Assembly (NCBI GenBank): GCA_900545715.1
Contig: URAJ01000018.1
Location: forward strand, 1-47,537
Reading direction: 5' to 3'
DNA: 47,537 nucleotides
DNA from: an uncultured Opitutales bacterium
GTDB lineage: Bacteria; Verrucomicrobiota; Verrucomicrobiia; Opitutales; Intestinicryptomonadaceae
The notes under the pieces were generated by a model that worked only from the letters and a program-made list of their open reading frames with translations, ran no database searches and had not been told where the DNA came from. Numbering within the stretch: the first letter of the stretch is position 1; each line of letters opens with the position of its first letter. A program made the position numbers and the translations under genes. Shown here one piece after another: positions 25,942 through 33,430 of the stretch.

Positions 25942-27840
25942 ATGTTCAAAGTAATAAAAATTCTTTTAAGGCTCGCTGCATTTTTTGCATTTGCAAGTTT
26001 GGCATTCTGGCTGTCTGGAATAGAAAATTACCAAGATACCCTCAAAAAGCTCGAAAAACTTCCCGACTGCGACTTCCGCGCCCTCGCCGAAAGTTTTTGG
26101 AATCGCGGTCAGGAAGCCGAGGCTTTCGCATGCCTTGAATACTCCATATCAAACGGGCTTCCGGACGCCGCCGCGTGCAATATGTTGCGGAACAAATATT
26201 TGAATGAAGAAGAGAAAAAAAACTCCGCAACAGGCCGGTTATTCTCAGTCGGGCGTGGATTTATAACCGGAGATGTCGTCAACCTTGAATCTCTTGGAGG
26301 CGCGGTAGTTTCCGATATTATCTTATACGGCGACCTTCGAGACATCGCAAAAGAGCTTTTTATAAATGAGCAAACCGACCTTTTCATACTTCTACTATCT
26401 ACTGCCGGAGCCGCTACAACCTTATTCCCTCCCGCCGACGGAACCCTCTCTCTAATTAAAATAGCAAAAAAAACCCATTCTCTTGCAAAGCCGCTCCAAA
26501 AAAATCTGGAATCCGCCATCACACTTGCGCTCAAATCGCGCTCAAAGTCATCTGTGGCCGAGGCGTTAAAAATAATATCCCCGATATCGGATTTATCAAA
26601 GCGCACAAAAACGTGGACCGGATTTTCATCAGTGCTGAAATTTGCGGAATCCCCAAGCGAAATCTCCGCCGTATGCCGCCTGCTCGACAAGTCCCCCGCA
26701 AACGCTGCAAAGCTTGAACAAATACTTTTTATAAGCGGCAAAAATTCAAAGCGCGCCTTTGAAATCATCGTCGACAATTCCCAAAAAGGAATGGATTACC
26801 TATACGGCATTTTGCGGAAAGGCCCAAAGTCTGTGCAATTTGCCGCGCGCCATCCTGCGCTTATATCCAGAAGCGCAAAAAACACCTACAAAGCCTACCC
26901 GGTGTTTGCGGCAAAAATCGAGGACTATATAAAGGCGTCTTTATTTATGCGGCCGGCATTAAAATGGATATTAGTGTTTTGCTTCGCTTCAGCCGCGGCG
27001 GCCTCCGTCTTGCCATACCGTTATATTTTCTCCGAAGCGAAGGGAGTTGATAAAAACCATTTCAGAGTGAGGGCCGTATCGGGCGTGTTAATTTCATGCA
27101 TTTTGATTGCGGCCGCAATTACGGGGATTCTTGCGGCGCGCGGCTCAGCGGAAAGTGAACAGCAGATCATAACGCCCGATAGACCCATCAAAAAACCTCT
27201 CATATTCTGGGCTAATGCGACTTGCGATATAAACGTATTGATTGACGAAGACTCCCTCTTGAACGACTCCCTCGAAATAAATATAAAAGCTCCGATAGTA
27301 AAAATCGGCGCCCGCCAATACGCCGTCTGCGGATTCGACGCAATAGGCTTTGGCTGGGATGAAATAGCCGCCGAAGGGGTATTTAATTTGCAGGTATGCG
27401 TTTCGAAGCGCGGGGAAAAACCGTTCTCATTTTCCCCGAAGCTCGCCTACTCGGACGGGCATTCCACTGTTTACATTCCCCTAGAAACAGATTGCGAAAC
27501 AAATCTGGAGCTTGCCGGTAAAGATGTAGATATGGACGATGTCGCCATATTTTCAAAGGCTACGGGATTTAAGAATTCCCCCGTTGAGATATCGATTCCT
27601 ACCGACGGGGCTTTAAACATCTATTCCCCGTGCGACGACGGAGATTTGATAGTGTTGCGCGGAGGGCTTTTTTACGGGACAATTTCCGCAAACAAAAACA
27701 ATCCCCCCTTGTGCCGCAGGATAAGCGACAGCGTCCCCGATGATTTTTTAGAAATTCCGCTTGTAAAACCAAGCGATCAAACATACTACACTGACTTTAT
27801 GCGCGCAGTGTCGAAAATTTCAAAAGCGCGCCCAAAATAA
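25942..27840 (+). CDS. Membrane protein of unknown function
   Basis: I do not recognise this 632-residue protein. It has an N-terminal membrane helix (about residues 7-27), a long helical region (about 40-330) with repeated short helix pairs that resemble HEAT or TPR-type packing, two further membrane segments (about 341-361 and 378-398), and a C-terminal domain (about 410-632) rich in beta strands with many Asp residues. The topology suggests that the helical part and the C-terminal part lie on the same side if the first helix is a signal anchor. The HAD phosphatase gene starts 6 bases after its stop, so they share a transcript, but no functional link is evident. Confidence 0.7.
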   Translation: MFKVIKILLRLAAFFAFASLAFWLSGIENYQDTLKKLEKLPDCDFRALAESFWNRGQEAEAFACLEYSISNGLPDAAACNMLRNKYLNEEEKKNSATGRLFSVGRGFITGDVVNLESLGGAVVSDIILYGDLRDIAKELFINEQTDLFILLLSTAGAATTLFPPADGTLSLIKIAKKTHSLAKPLQKNLESAITLALKSRSKSSVAEALKIISPISDLSKRTKTWTGFSSVLKFAESPSEISAVCRLLDKSPANAAKLEQILFISGKNSKRAFEIIVDNSQKGMDYLYGILRKGPKSVQFAARHPALISRSAKNTYKAYPVFAAKIEDYIKASLFMRPALKWILVFCFASAAAASVLPYRYIFSEAKGVDKNHFRVRAVSGVLISCILIAAAITGILAARGSAESEQQIITPDRPIKKPLIFWANATCDINVLIDEDSLLNDSLEINIKAPIVKIGARQYAVCGFDAIGFGWDEIAAEGVFNLQVCVSKRGEKPFSFSPKLAYSDGHSTVYIPLETDCETNLELAGKDVDMDDVAIFSKATGFKNSPVEISIPTDGALNIYSPCDDGDLIVLRGGLFYGTISANKNNPPLCRRISDSVPDDFLEIPLVKPSDQTYYTDFMRAVSKISKARPK

Positions 27841-27846
27841 TTTTTT

Positions 27847-28521
27847 ATGAAGAACGCAATAATATTCGATTTTGACGGAACGATTGCCGAAACGATACCG
27901 TTGACCCTGCAAGCAATACGCGCGGCATACGCAGACAATTCCCTGCCAGTCCCCACAAAGGAGAAAATTGTTTCCAATTTTGGGGCGAACGAGTATGGAA
28001 TGTTTCATAAGATGAGCCCTGACTGCGCGGATAAGCTTTTTGAATCGTACCTTTCAGAATACGCTGCGCTTCACGAGAAATATTCACCCAAGCCTTTTGA
28101 CGGAATTGTAGATGTATTGCATAAAATAAAAAATTCTGGGTGGAAACTCGGGCTTGTGACCGGAAAGCACGAGAAAGCCCTTGAATTGTCGCTATATTAT
28201 TATGGACTGAGAGGGGTTTTTGACGGCATTCGATGCGGCGGGGTAGATCGCTCGATAAAGACAAAAAACATATCTTCGCTCTTGTCCGAATGGGAAATTA
28301 AGCCTGAAAACTCGTGGTATATAGGAGATGTCGCAAGCGATATTTCCGATGCGAGGGCGGCCGGCGCACACCCGCTTTCGGCTGCCTGGGCGCATACGAA
28401 ACTTGCCCAATTGCGGGAGCTTGAAGAGCTCTCTCCGGAGAAAATTTTTAGATCGGTAAAGGAATTCGGCGCCTGGATAGACAATTTGCTTAATAATTAC
28501 GACCCTATTAATAATATTTAA
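27847..28521 (+). CDS. HAD-family phosphatase, phosphoglycolate phosphatase-like
   Basis: This 224-residue haloacid dehalogenase-like hydrolase has motif I FDFDGT (Asp8 nucleophile, Asp10), a helical cap between about residues 17 and 90, motif II Thr in VTGKHEKA, and motif III/IV GDVASDISDARAAG. The cap and length match the Gph/PpaX group, which dephosphorylates phosphoglycolate or pyrophosphate and similar small substrates in the cytoplasm. The true substrate is unknown. It begins 6 bases after the large membrane protein gene and is followed by a lipoprotein gene 66 bases later. Confidence 0.88.
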   Translation: MKNAIIFDFDGTIAETIPLTLQAIRAAYADNSLPVPTKEKIVSNFGANEYGMFHKMSPDCADKLFESYLSEYAALHEKYSPKPFDGIVDVLHKIKNSGWKLGLVTGKHEKALELSLYYYGLRGVFDGIRCGGVDRSIKTKNISSLLSEWEIKPENSWYIGDVASDISDARAAGAHPLSAAWAHTKLAQLRELEELSPEKIFRSVKEFGAWIDNLLNNYDPINNI

Positions 28522-28587
28522 TATTATTTTTAATAAAATAAGCTTGTAATAATAGCATATATAATCCATATAAGTAAGAAAACGGAT

Positions 28588-28929
28588 ATGGGTTATATAG
28601 CGAGGTTATTTTGGGTATTTGTTCCTTGCGCAATATTTTTTGTTGCATGCACAAAGGAGATAAAGATAGACGCAAGCAGCGACGCCTCGCTGAGGAAAAG
28701 CCTAATCAATATGTCGCGCGGCATGAGCGAGAACGAAATCAAGGATTTTAACAACGCCATATACGGCATAATCGCACTTGTGACAAACGATATTCCCAAG
28801 AGTGAAAACCGCACAGACATAGCGATAAAAAAAGTAAGAGCAATGCTCGACGGCAAGTCTGCCGAAGAGGTATTAGAGCTATACGAACACCTCGCACAAA
28901 AAGAATCAAACCTTGCGAGAGCGAAATAG
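28588..28929 (+). CDS. Small lipoprotein of unknown function
   Basis: This 113-residue protein has a lipoprotein signal peptide: a hydrophobic core ending in the lipobox FVAC (Cys21), which would be lipidated. The mature part is a single short helical domain (SLRKSLINMSRGMSENEIKDFNNAIYG and a LDGKSAEEVLELYEHL segment). The pattern of a conserved helix pair ending in LDGKSAEE recalls small bacterial lipoproteins of unassigned function. It is probably anchored to the outer membrane or the outer face of the inner one. The ATG at 28588 is preceded only by a weak ribosome site. It follows the HAD gene on the same strand. Confidence 0.75.
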   Translation: MGYIARLFWVFVPCAIFFVACTKEIKIDASSDASLRKSLINMSRGMSENEIKDFNNAIYGIIALVTNDIPKSENRTDIAIKKVRAMLDGKSAEEVLELYEHLAQKESNLARAK

Positions 28930-29143
28930 TAGCCGCAATTTTCTTTATTTGAGATTAGCCTGCGGCAAAATCCGCGAAGATTTTTTAATATTAAGGCGGG
29001 CGGGATTTGATAAAAAAACGGTATTATAAAACATTCCGCAAAAAAAACGCCAGCAAGCTTTTCACGCATAATACGGAAGTCGATAAAGCGCGGCATTCTT
29101 AAGCAAAAAAAGCGCAAGGCTCGAATGTGACAGCAAAAAAGTA

Positions 29144-29848
29144 CTACAAAATATCTTTGGCCGACGCCAAACACCGCCCAAGCCAGTCGAGCATCAATGC
29201 TTCTGACTCCTGTTCCGACAATTTCCAATCCTCCGAATAATTCCTCATTTTATTCACGAGAATATTTAGGCACAGGGCGCTAAAAACCGACAAATTGACG
29301 CTCTGCACAAAACCGTACATCGGCATCGAAAACGTTATGTCAGCCATCTCGTGCGCAGTCTGCGTAAGCCCCGTAAGCTCCGTGCCTATCATAACCGCCA
29401 AAGGCCTGTCCACAGGCACATCCAATATATCAATAGCCCCTTCGCGCAATGTTGAAGCGGCAAGCAAATATCCCTCGCCCTTTATTTTTTCAAGAGCCGC
29501 CCGCGTATTCGCAAGGCAGTTGTCGTCAACGGATAGCTCGCGCGGCTCGTTGGCCCTGCGCCTTCGGGCGGTAGGCAGGGTGTATCTATGGATATCCATC
29601 CATTTTGATGCGCCCATATCTACATTTCTGCTCGGGATAAATTTATTGCGGTTTTCGATTATATGCGCTTCCTGTATTCCAAAAGCGTCGCAGCTGCGCA
29701 ATACTGCCGAGGCATTGTGCGACTGAAAGACGTCCTCCAGAACCACGGTAATGCGCCTCGTGCGCCATTTCAGCGCGCGGCGCATAAGCTCCACCCTCGT
29801 CGGCTTTAACTTTGCCGACAGGAATTCTATTTTTTCAGATGCCGTCAT
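29144..29848 (-). CDS. trmH: tRNA (guanosine-2'-O-)-methyltransferase, SpoU/TrmH family
   Basis: This 234-residue SPOUT methyltransferase shows the three family motifs: motif 1 FQSHNASAVLRSCDAFG with the conserved Asn and Arg, motif 2 MIGTELTGLT, and motif 3 MYGFVQSVNLSVFSALCL, which form the knotted SAM site. The start of the protein and these motifs match E. coli TrmH, which makes Gm18 in tRNA, better than the rRNA enzyme RlmB. It overlaps the end of the dihydrouridine synthase gene by 4 bases (ATGA), so it is the last gene of a DUF151-dus-trmH unit; two of the three modify tRNA. Confidence 0.9.
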   Translation of the reverse strand: MTASEKIEFLSAKLKPTRVELMRRALKWRTRRITVVLEDVFQSHNASAVLRSCDAFGIQEAHIIENRNKFIPSRNVDMGASKWMDIHRYTLPTARRRRANEPRELSVDDNCLANTRAALEKIKGEGYLLAASTLREGAIDILDVPVDRPLAVMIGTELTGLTQTAHEMADITFSMPMYGFVQSVNLSVFSALCLNILVNKMRNYSEDWKLSEQESEALMLDWLGRCLASAKDIL

Positions 29849-30876
29849 TTATTTTCGTGGTTTGGGCGCGAACACAATCCTGCGTAAGGCTCGTCAGGGA
29901 AAGGAAGGTTTTCGTTTGCTCCGAGCATAAATTTATCGCACACACCCATCAATGCCGGAACTCCGCGGGCGAGGCGCATTTCCCTCAGAAACGCGCCGTC
30001 CCTGTCTATGGCAACCCCTATAAAATTCAAAAACTTTTTCATTCTCGAATCGGGATAGCGCACAGACGAAGCAATTACCGATTTCAATAAGTCCTCCACA
30101 TACGCTCTAACCTCGCCGAGTGTTGGCGAATATGGCTTCCCGGAAGATAGAGCTTCGGAGATTTGCCGAAATATCCACGGATTGCGGACTGCATGCCGCC
30201 CGACCATAACGCCCGCACAGCCCGTGTTTTTCAATACGTCGAGAGCCTTTTTGGCGGATGTAATGTCGCCATTGGCAATTACCGGCACCGGCGATATTTC
30301 CACAGCCTCCTTTATTTTTGAATAATCGCAATCGCCGCGGTAGAGCTGTTTGACAGTGCGCGCGTGGATTGTTATGAAATCGGGGCTTCCGTCTAAAACA
30401 GCCGAGAGGATATCCTCAAAATTTTCCGGAGAATCAAACCCTATGCGCATTTTTACGCTGAAAATTCCGCCCCAGTTATCGCGCATTATGCGGGTTAGAG
30501 AGCGTATTTTTTTCACATCGCGCAACAGGCCTCCTCCCACATTTTTTCTATAAATTTTGGGAGCCGGGCAGCCGAGATTCAAGTCGAGCGAATCGATTGG
30601 ATATTTCGAGAGTTTTTTTATAGCCCGCAAAATGCAATTTTCGTCCTCGCCGATAAATTGCGCTGAAACGGGTCTTCCGCCGGGCTTTGACAATACCGCT
30701 TTTAACACGTGCTCCTCAAATTCAAAGAACTCGTGTATCCGAAAATATTCTGCAATAAAATAGTCGGGCGCGCCCCTGGTTGCGACTATTTGCATAAAAT
30801 CGGCGTCGGTAATATCCTGCATGGGCGCCAAAAAAGTCACGACACCCGACTTTCCAAAAGGCGCCGCCATAAACAT
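29845..30876 (-). CDS. dus: tRNA-dihydrouridine synthase
   Basis: This 343-residue FMN-dependent TIM-barrel enzyme reduces uridine to dihydrouridine in tRNA D-loops. Marks are the N-terminal APMQDITD, the catalytic Cys104 in NLGCPAPK followed by GGGLLRD, the FMN-contacting ITIHARTVKQLY, VIANGDITS and GVMVGRHAVRNPW. Which uridine positions it modifies (DusA-, B- or C-like) is not clear. I chose the ATG at 30876, which overlaps the stop of the DUF151 gene by one base (TGATG). An in-frame TTG one codon earlier and another ATG at 30870 are alternatives. Confidence 0.92.
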   Translation of the reverse strand: MFMAAPFGKSGVVTFLAPMQDITDADFMQIVATRGAPDYFIAEYFRIHEFFEFEEHVLKAVLSKPGGRPVSAQFIGEDENCILRAIKKLSKYPIDSLDLNLGCPAPKIYRKNVGGGLLRDVKKIRSLTRIMRDNWGGIFSVKMRIGFDSPENFEDILSAVLDGSPDFITIHARTVKQLYRGDCDYSKIKEAVEISPVPVIANGDITSAKKALDVLKNTGCAGVMVGRHAVRNPWIFRQISEALSSGKPYSPTLGEVRAYVEDLLKSVIASSVRYPDSRMKKFLNFIGVAIDRDGAFLREMRLARGVPALMGVCDKFMLGANENLPFPDEPYAGLCSRPNHENK

Positions 30877-31313
30877 CAAACTTCGCCGCGAAGCTTTTTG
30901 AGAGCCTCCGACATATCGGGGAGATTTTCGAGGACAGCCGAATCTATCAGAATTGGCGCATTTGCGCGCATAGCCAAGGCGAAAGTATCGCTTGGCCTGC
31001 CGTCTATTTCCACTATTTTCTCACCGAGCTCGTTCGACATCTCGACAGTGAGATTTGTGAAAAAAGTTCCTTCGCAAACATGGTAAATAACAACGCGCTT
31101 TATTTTGCAGTCGAGCCCGTCGAGCATCTGCATCACGAATTCGTGCGTAAGCGGCCTTTCCGACGAAATCCCCTCAAATGCGCTTTGCAGGGCCGCCCCT
31201 TTTGATTTGTCAACGTAAACGACAAAAGTTTTTTCTGGGGCGGTCAGGAAAATCGCATAGCCGTAGGGCGTCGGACATATATCCGCAATATTTACTTTAA
31301 TCAAATCGCTCAT
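30876..31313 (-). CDS. Bifunctional nuclease-domain protein (DUF151)
   Basis: This 145-residue protein fits the BFN/DUF151 family: an N-terminal beta-rich segment with PTPYGYAIFLTAPEKTF, the acidic VYVDKSKGAAL stretch, RPLTHEFVMQMLDGL, and the closing GRPSDTFALAMRANAPI, which is its most conserved part. Plant and bacterial members have reported nuclease activity, but most bacterial ones are uncharacterised. The ATG at 31313 is preferred to an in-frame TTG one codon upstream. It is the first gene of a tight three-gene unit with dus and trmH, so a role in RNA metabolism is possible by association. Confidence 0.88.
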   Translation of the reverse strand: MSDLIKVNIADICPTPYGYAIFLTAPEKTFVVYVDKSKGAALQSAFEGISSERPLTHEFVMQMLDGLDCKIKRVVIYHVCEGTFFTNLTVEMSNELGEKIVEIDGRPSDTFALAMRANAPILIDSAVLENLPDMSEALKKLRGEV

Positions 31314-31393
31314 CAATAAACCGTCTAAAAAATCGCAATGCAGAAGATATGTTTAATATATCGTAATCCGATGTGGATTATAAAGGCGGAACT

Positions 31394-31428
31394 AAAAAAA
31401 ACCAGCCCTCGCAAGAATGAAGGGCCGG
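31394..31428 (-). terminator. Probable rpsT terminator
   Basis: The minus strand has a GCCCT/AGGGC stem (31421-31425 with 31405-31409, extended by two G-C pairs past a mismatch) followed by a run of eight T (31401-31394). It lies about 70 bases past the rpsT stop. Confidence 0.65.
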
Positions 31429-31498
31429 GATACAACATATTTTCGCCCAAATATTGGCAAGACAATCTGCCGCACCACGGCGAAAGAGAAAATTTCAG

Positions 31499-31753
31499 TT
31501 ACTTGACGGCTTTTATTTTGCCGGCGATTTTGCTTTTTACGCGCGCCACTTTATTCGGATGGACGATTCCCTTCTTGGCAGCTTTGTCCATAGCCGAAGC
31601 GAGAACGCTTCCGGCAGCCTTTATAGATTCGGCGTCGGTGGCGGCTTCGAGCTTTTTAGTCAAGGTTTTAATGCGGCTGGTGGCCGCGCGGTTGCGTTCC
31701 GTACGGGTAGCCGTTCTGCGGATGTCTTTTTTCGATGATTGATTGTTTGCCAT
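31499..31753 (-). CDS. rpsT: 30S ribosomal protein S20
   Basis: This 84-residue, strongly basic, all-helical protein has the S20 pattern: MANNQSSKKDIRRTATRTERN at the N-terminus with many Lys and Arg, a central helix with KTLTKKLEAATD, and the closing KGIVHPNKVARVKSKI. It binds 16S rRNA early in 30S assembly. As in many bacteria it stands alone. There is no clear ribosome site before the ATG, and the 120 bases upstream can fold, which would fit regulation at the level of translation as known for S20 in E. coli. Confidence 0.97.
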   Translation of the reverse strand: MANNQSSKKDIRRTATRTERNRAATSRIKTLTKKLEAATDAESIKAAGSVLASAMDKAAKKGIVHPNKVARVKSKIAGKIKAVK

Positions 31754-31773
31754 ATCGGTGTTTTAAATATTGC

Positions 31774-31874
31774 TTGTTTTTATGGAGGCGCGTTTATTAC
31801 GGCTTAATCGCAACCGCAACACCGCAGGGCGCCTAAGCGCAAATGCGGGGCGCGCGTACGCCTCCACTTAATTT
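31774..31874 (-). promoter_or_regulatory. Possible structured leader of rpsT
   Basis: Upstream of rpsT, TGGAGGCG (31783-31790 on plus) pairs with CGCCTCCA (31859-31866), closing a 68-base GC-rich loop with further GCGC pairing inside. In the transcript the arm nearer the start carries CGCCTCCA and the far arm TGGAGGCG. A TATAAG at 31886-31881 on minus could be the -10. S20 regulates its own translation in E. coli, so an autoregulatory site is a reasonable guess, not shown. Confidence 0.35.
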
Positions 31875-32138
31875 AAGCGTCTTATAAAATATGATTATTC
31901 TCGCAAACGCAACAAAAATATTGTCATACCTAAACTTTTTTAAACCTATCTATTTTGTTTGGAGCGGAAGTTTGCATAGCAAATGCCTAAGAAAAGATAA
32001 AGCCGCAATGGGTAAAAATAGATAAAATTTCTTAAAAGCGGCAACAAAGTTGCATTGCCAGAAAGATTGTCAACAGGCATTAAAAAAAATCAAGCTCCAT
32101 AAACGTAAAAAGTGTCTGAAATTTATATAATATAATAA

Positions 32139-32229
32139 TATAAACAGTTGTTTACTGCACAAAATTCTTTCACAGTTTATCGTTAAAATAAAATCAAATC
32201 GCCCGCAAGCATGCGGCGCCGGGCTTTTT
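32139..32229 (+). ncRNA. Candidate small RNA ending in an intrinsic terminator
   Basis: The run at 32125-32140 contains two overlapping TATAAT boxes (32126-32131 and 32131-32136), with no good -35. About 90 bases later a GCCCG/CGGGC hairpin (32201-32224) is followed by five T. No plausible protein is encoded between them. This is the pattern of a short RNA gene, but expression is only inferred. Confidence 0.28.
32201..32229 (+). terminator. Terminator in the gene-free region
   Basis: Stem GCCCG (32201-32205) with CGGGC (32220-32224) around a 14-base loop, then TTTTT. There is no protein gene upstream on this strand within 3 kb. Confidence 0.6.
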
Positions 32230-32411
32230 ATTCGAAATTTCTCAAATCTGGGCTAAAAGATTTTTTTAGTATTATTTCAAAAATAACTATTTTATTTGGG
32301 CGATTGAACTCAGTTTTAATTGTAAAAAACCTAAAAAATTTTAACTCCGTATATAGGCTTCGTAACGTTAACGATTCTTTGGTATGGTTGTATTTCCCAT
32401 ATAAGATAATA

Positions 32412-32457
32412 AAAGCTGCGCTAAAATAAAAATATTTTAGCGCAGCTTTGCTTTTTT
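32412..32457 (+). terminator. Very stable 17-bp terminator hairpin without a protein gene
   Basis: AAAGCTGCGCTAAAATA (32412-32428) and its exact complement (32433-32449) form a 17-bp stem with an AAAA loop, followed by GC and six T. A frame of 72 codons ends inside the stem (32211-32429) but begins inside the previous terminator and looks non-coding. The hairpin most likely ends an unrecognised transcript of 32230-32450. Confidence 0.7.
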
Positions 32458-32892
32458 AATATGAGCAAAAAAAAGACTACCTATAAAAGTCTCTACAATA
32501 CAACAAGCGACCAACCCTATTGGATTTCATAATTAAGCAAGCAAGTACGGAGCCAATCAAACTACGTTAATAACGGAAAACACAGTTGAAAAATCTACTA
32601 TGCAATCACAAATAAAGCATATATCCCGCAAGAGCCTTGCTCACAATCCTATTGCTTTTGTTAAGGCATGCGTTTAGCGCAACATTTGCCGTGTTTTTCG
32701 GGAAAAATCCATAAACAAAGCGGTCTTACGAAGCTTTTCTGTTATTTTGGACAATTCCATTTTCAAAACCAACTCGGGCAATAATTTTGCCGCAACACAA
32801 AAAACTTTATTAGGCAAAACTCCTCGCGGAGTTTTCTCAAATCGTAAAAATAGTCAACAAGCCCTCAAAGAAGCTTTAAATGGATTCTATGC
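32458..32892. other. Gene-free stretch with one strong hairpin
   Basis: No coding region can be supported here. At 32816-32835 a perfect 8-bp stem AAAACTCC/GGAGTTTT with a 4-base loop is flanked by A and T residues, so it could stop transcription from either side. The rest is AT-rich without repeats that I can see. It may be the remains of a decayed gene. Confidence 0.4.
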
Positions 32893-32923
32893 AAAACGCC
32901 CCCCGCAAGGATTTTGCGGGAGG
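32893..32923 (-). terminator. Probable terminator of the pseudopilin operon
   Basis: Stem CCCGCAA (32902-32908) with TTGCGGG (32914-32920), 5-base loop, about 20 bases past the stop at 32942. The T-run on the minus strand is short (four T after GGGGCG), so it may be inefficient. Confidence 0.5.
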
Positions 32924-32941
32924 CTGTTGAAGATAGCATTA

Positions 32942-33427
32942 TTAAACGCCAAGCGCCTCGCGAAGTTTTTGCTGAAATTCCGGAAGATCGCTTTGCGGTG
33001 GGGTATATCCCGGTGTTGACGGATTTAGGCCAAGCCTGCCTGAATTGTCCAAGACCCATTCCGCCAAACCTCCGTCAGAAAAAACTACATCTCCGCTCAT
33101 GACCGCCCCCGGACGCTGTATTGGACTTACTGTTACTCGTACACCTCCGGAGCTTTCCCCCGGATTTTCGGCCTGCGCCTCATTTTCGCCAGCACTGCCG
33201 GATTGCGGGCCCTCCGCATCAACCGGAGAAGCCTCCTGTGCCGAATCGGCAGCATTTTCGCCGCTCGAAGGAATTTGCGCACCAATGTCGTCTATCAAAA
33301 ATCTTACATCAATATACATCATATCGATGCCAAACTCTGATGACAGCAGCCTCTGAATTTCAGATACGCCCTTCCCTTCGGCGACCCATTTTTTAACGGT
33401 TTCTTTTTGTTGGTCGGTTAAGTTCAT
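32942..33427 (-). CDS. Verrucomicrobia-type conserved protein at the end of the pseudopilin operon
   Basis: This 161-residue protein has two conserved ends joined by a disordered linker. Residues 1-48 (LTDQQKETVKKWVAEGKGVSEIQRLLSSEFG) resemble a small helix-turn-helix or homeodomain-like fold. Residues 50-95 are acidic, Ser/Glu/Pro-rich and probably unstructured. Residues 96-161 form a compact domain with VRVTVSPIQRPGAVMSGDVVF, GLAEWVLDNSGRLGL and an amphipathic final helix. From memory, proteins of this pattern are widespread in Verrucomicrobiota and unnamed; I cannot assign a function. It has no signal peptide, so it is cytoplasmic. It starts 3 bases after the stop of the pseudopilin gene upstream, so it belongs to that operon. 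Confidence 0.78.
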   Translation of the reverse strand: MNLTDQQKETVKKWVAEGKGVSEIQRLLSSEFGIDMMYIDVRFLIDDIGAQIPSSGENAADSAQEASPVDAEGPQSGSAGENEAQAENPGESSGGVRVTVSPIQRPGAVMSGDVVFSDGGLAEWVLDNSGRLGLNPSTPGYTPPQSDLPEFQQKLREALGV

Positions 33428-33430
33428 ATT

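Noticed and set aside
32211..32429. 72-codon plus-strand frame in the gene-free region
   Set aside because: Begins inside one terminator hairpin and ends inside another; no ribosome site and no family pattern.
32747..33019. 90-codon plus-strand frame
   Set aside because: Its second half is antisense to the gene at 32942-33427, and its first half lies in AT-rich sequence with a hairpin.
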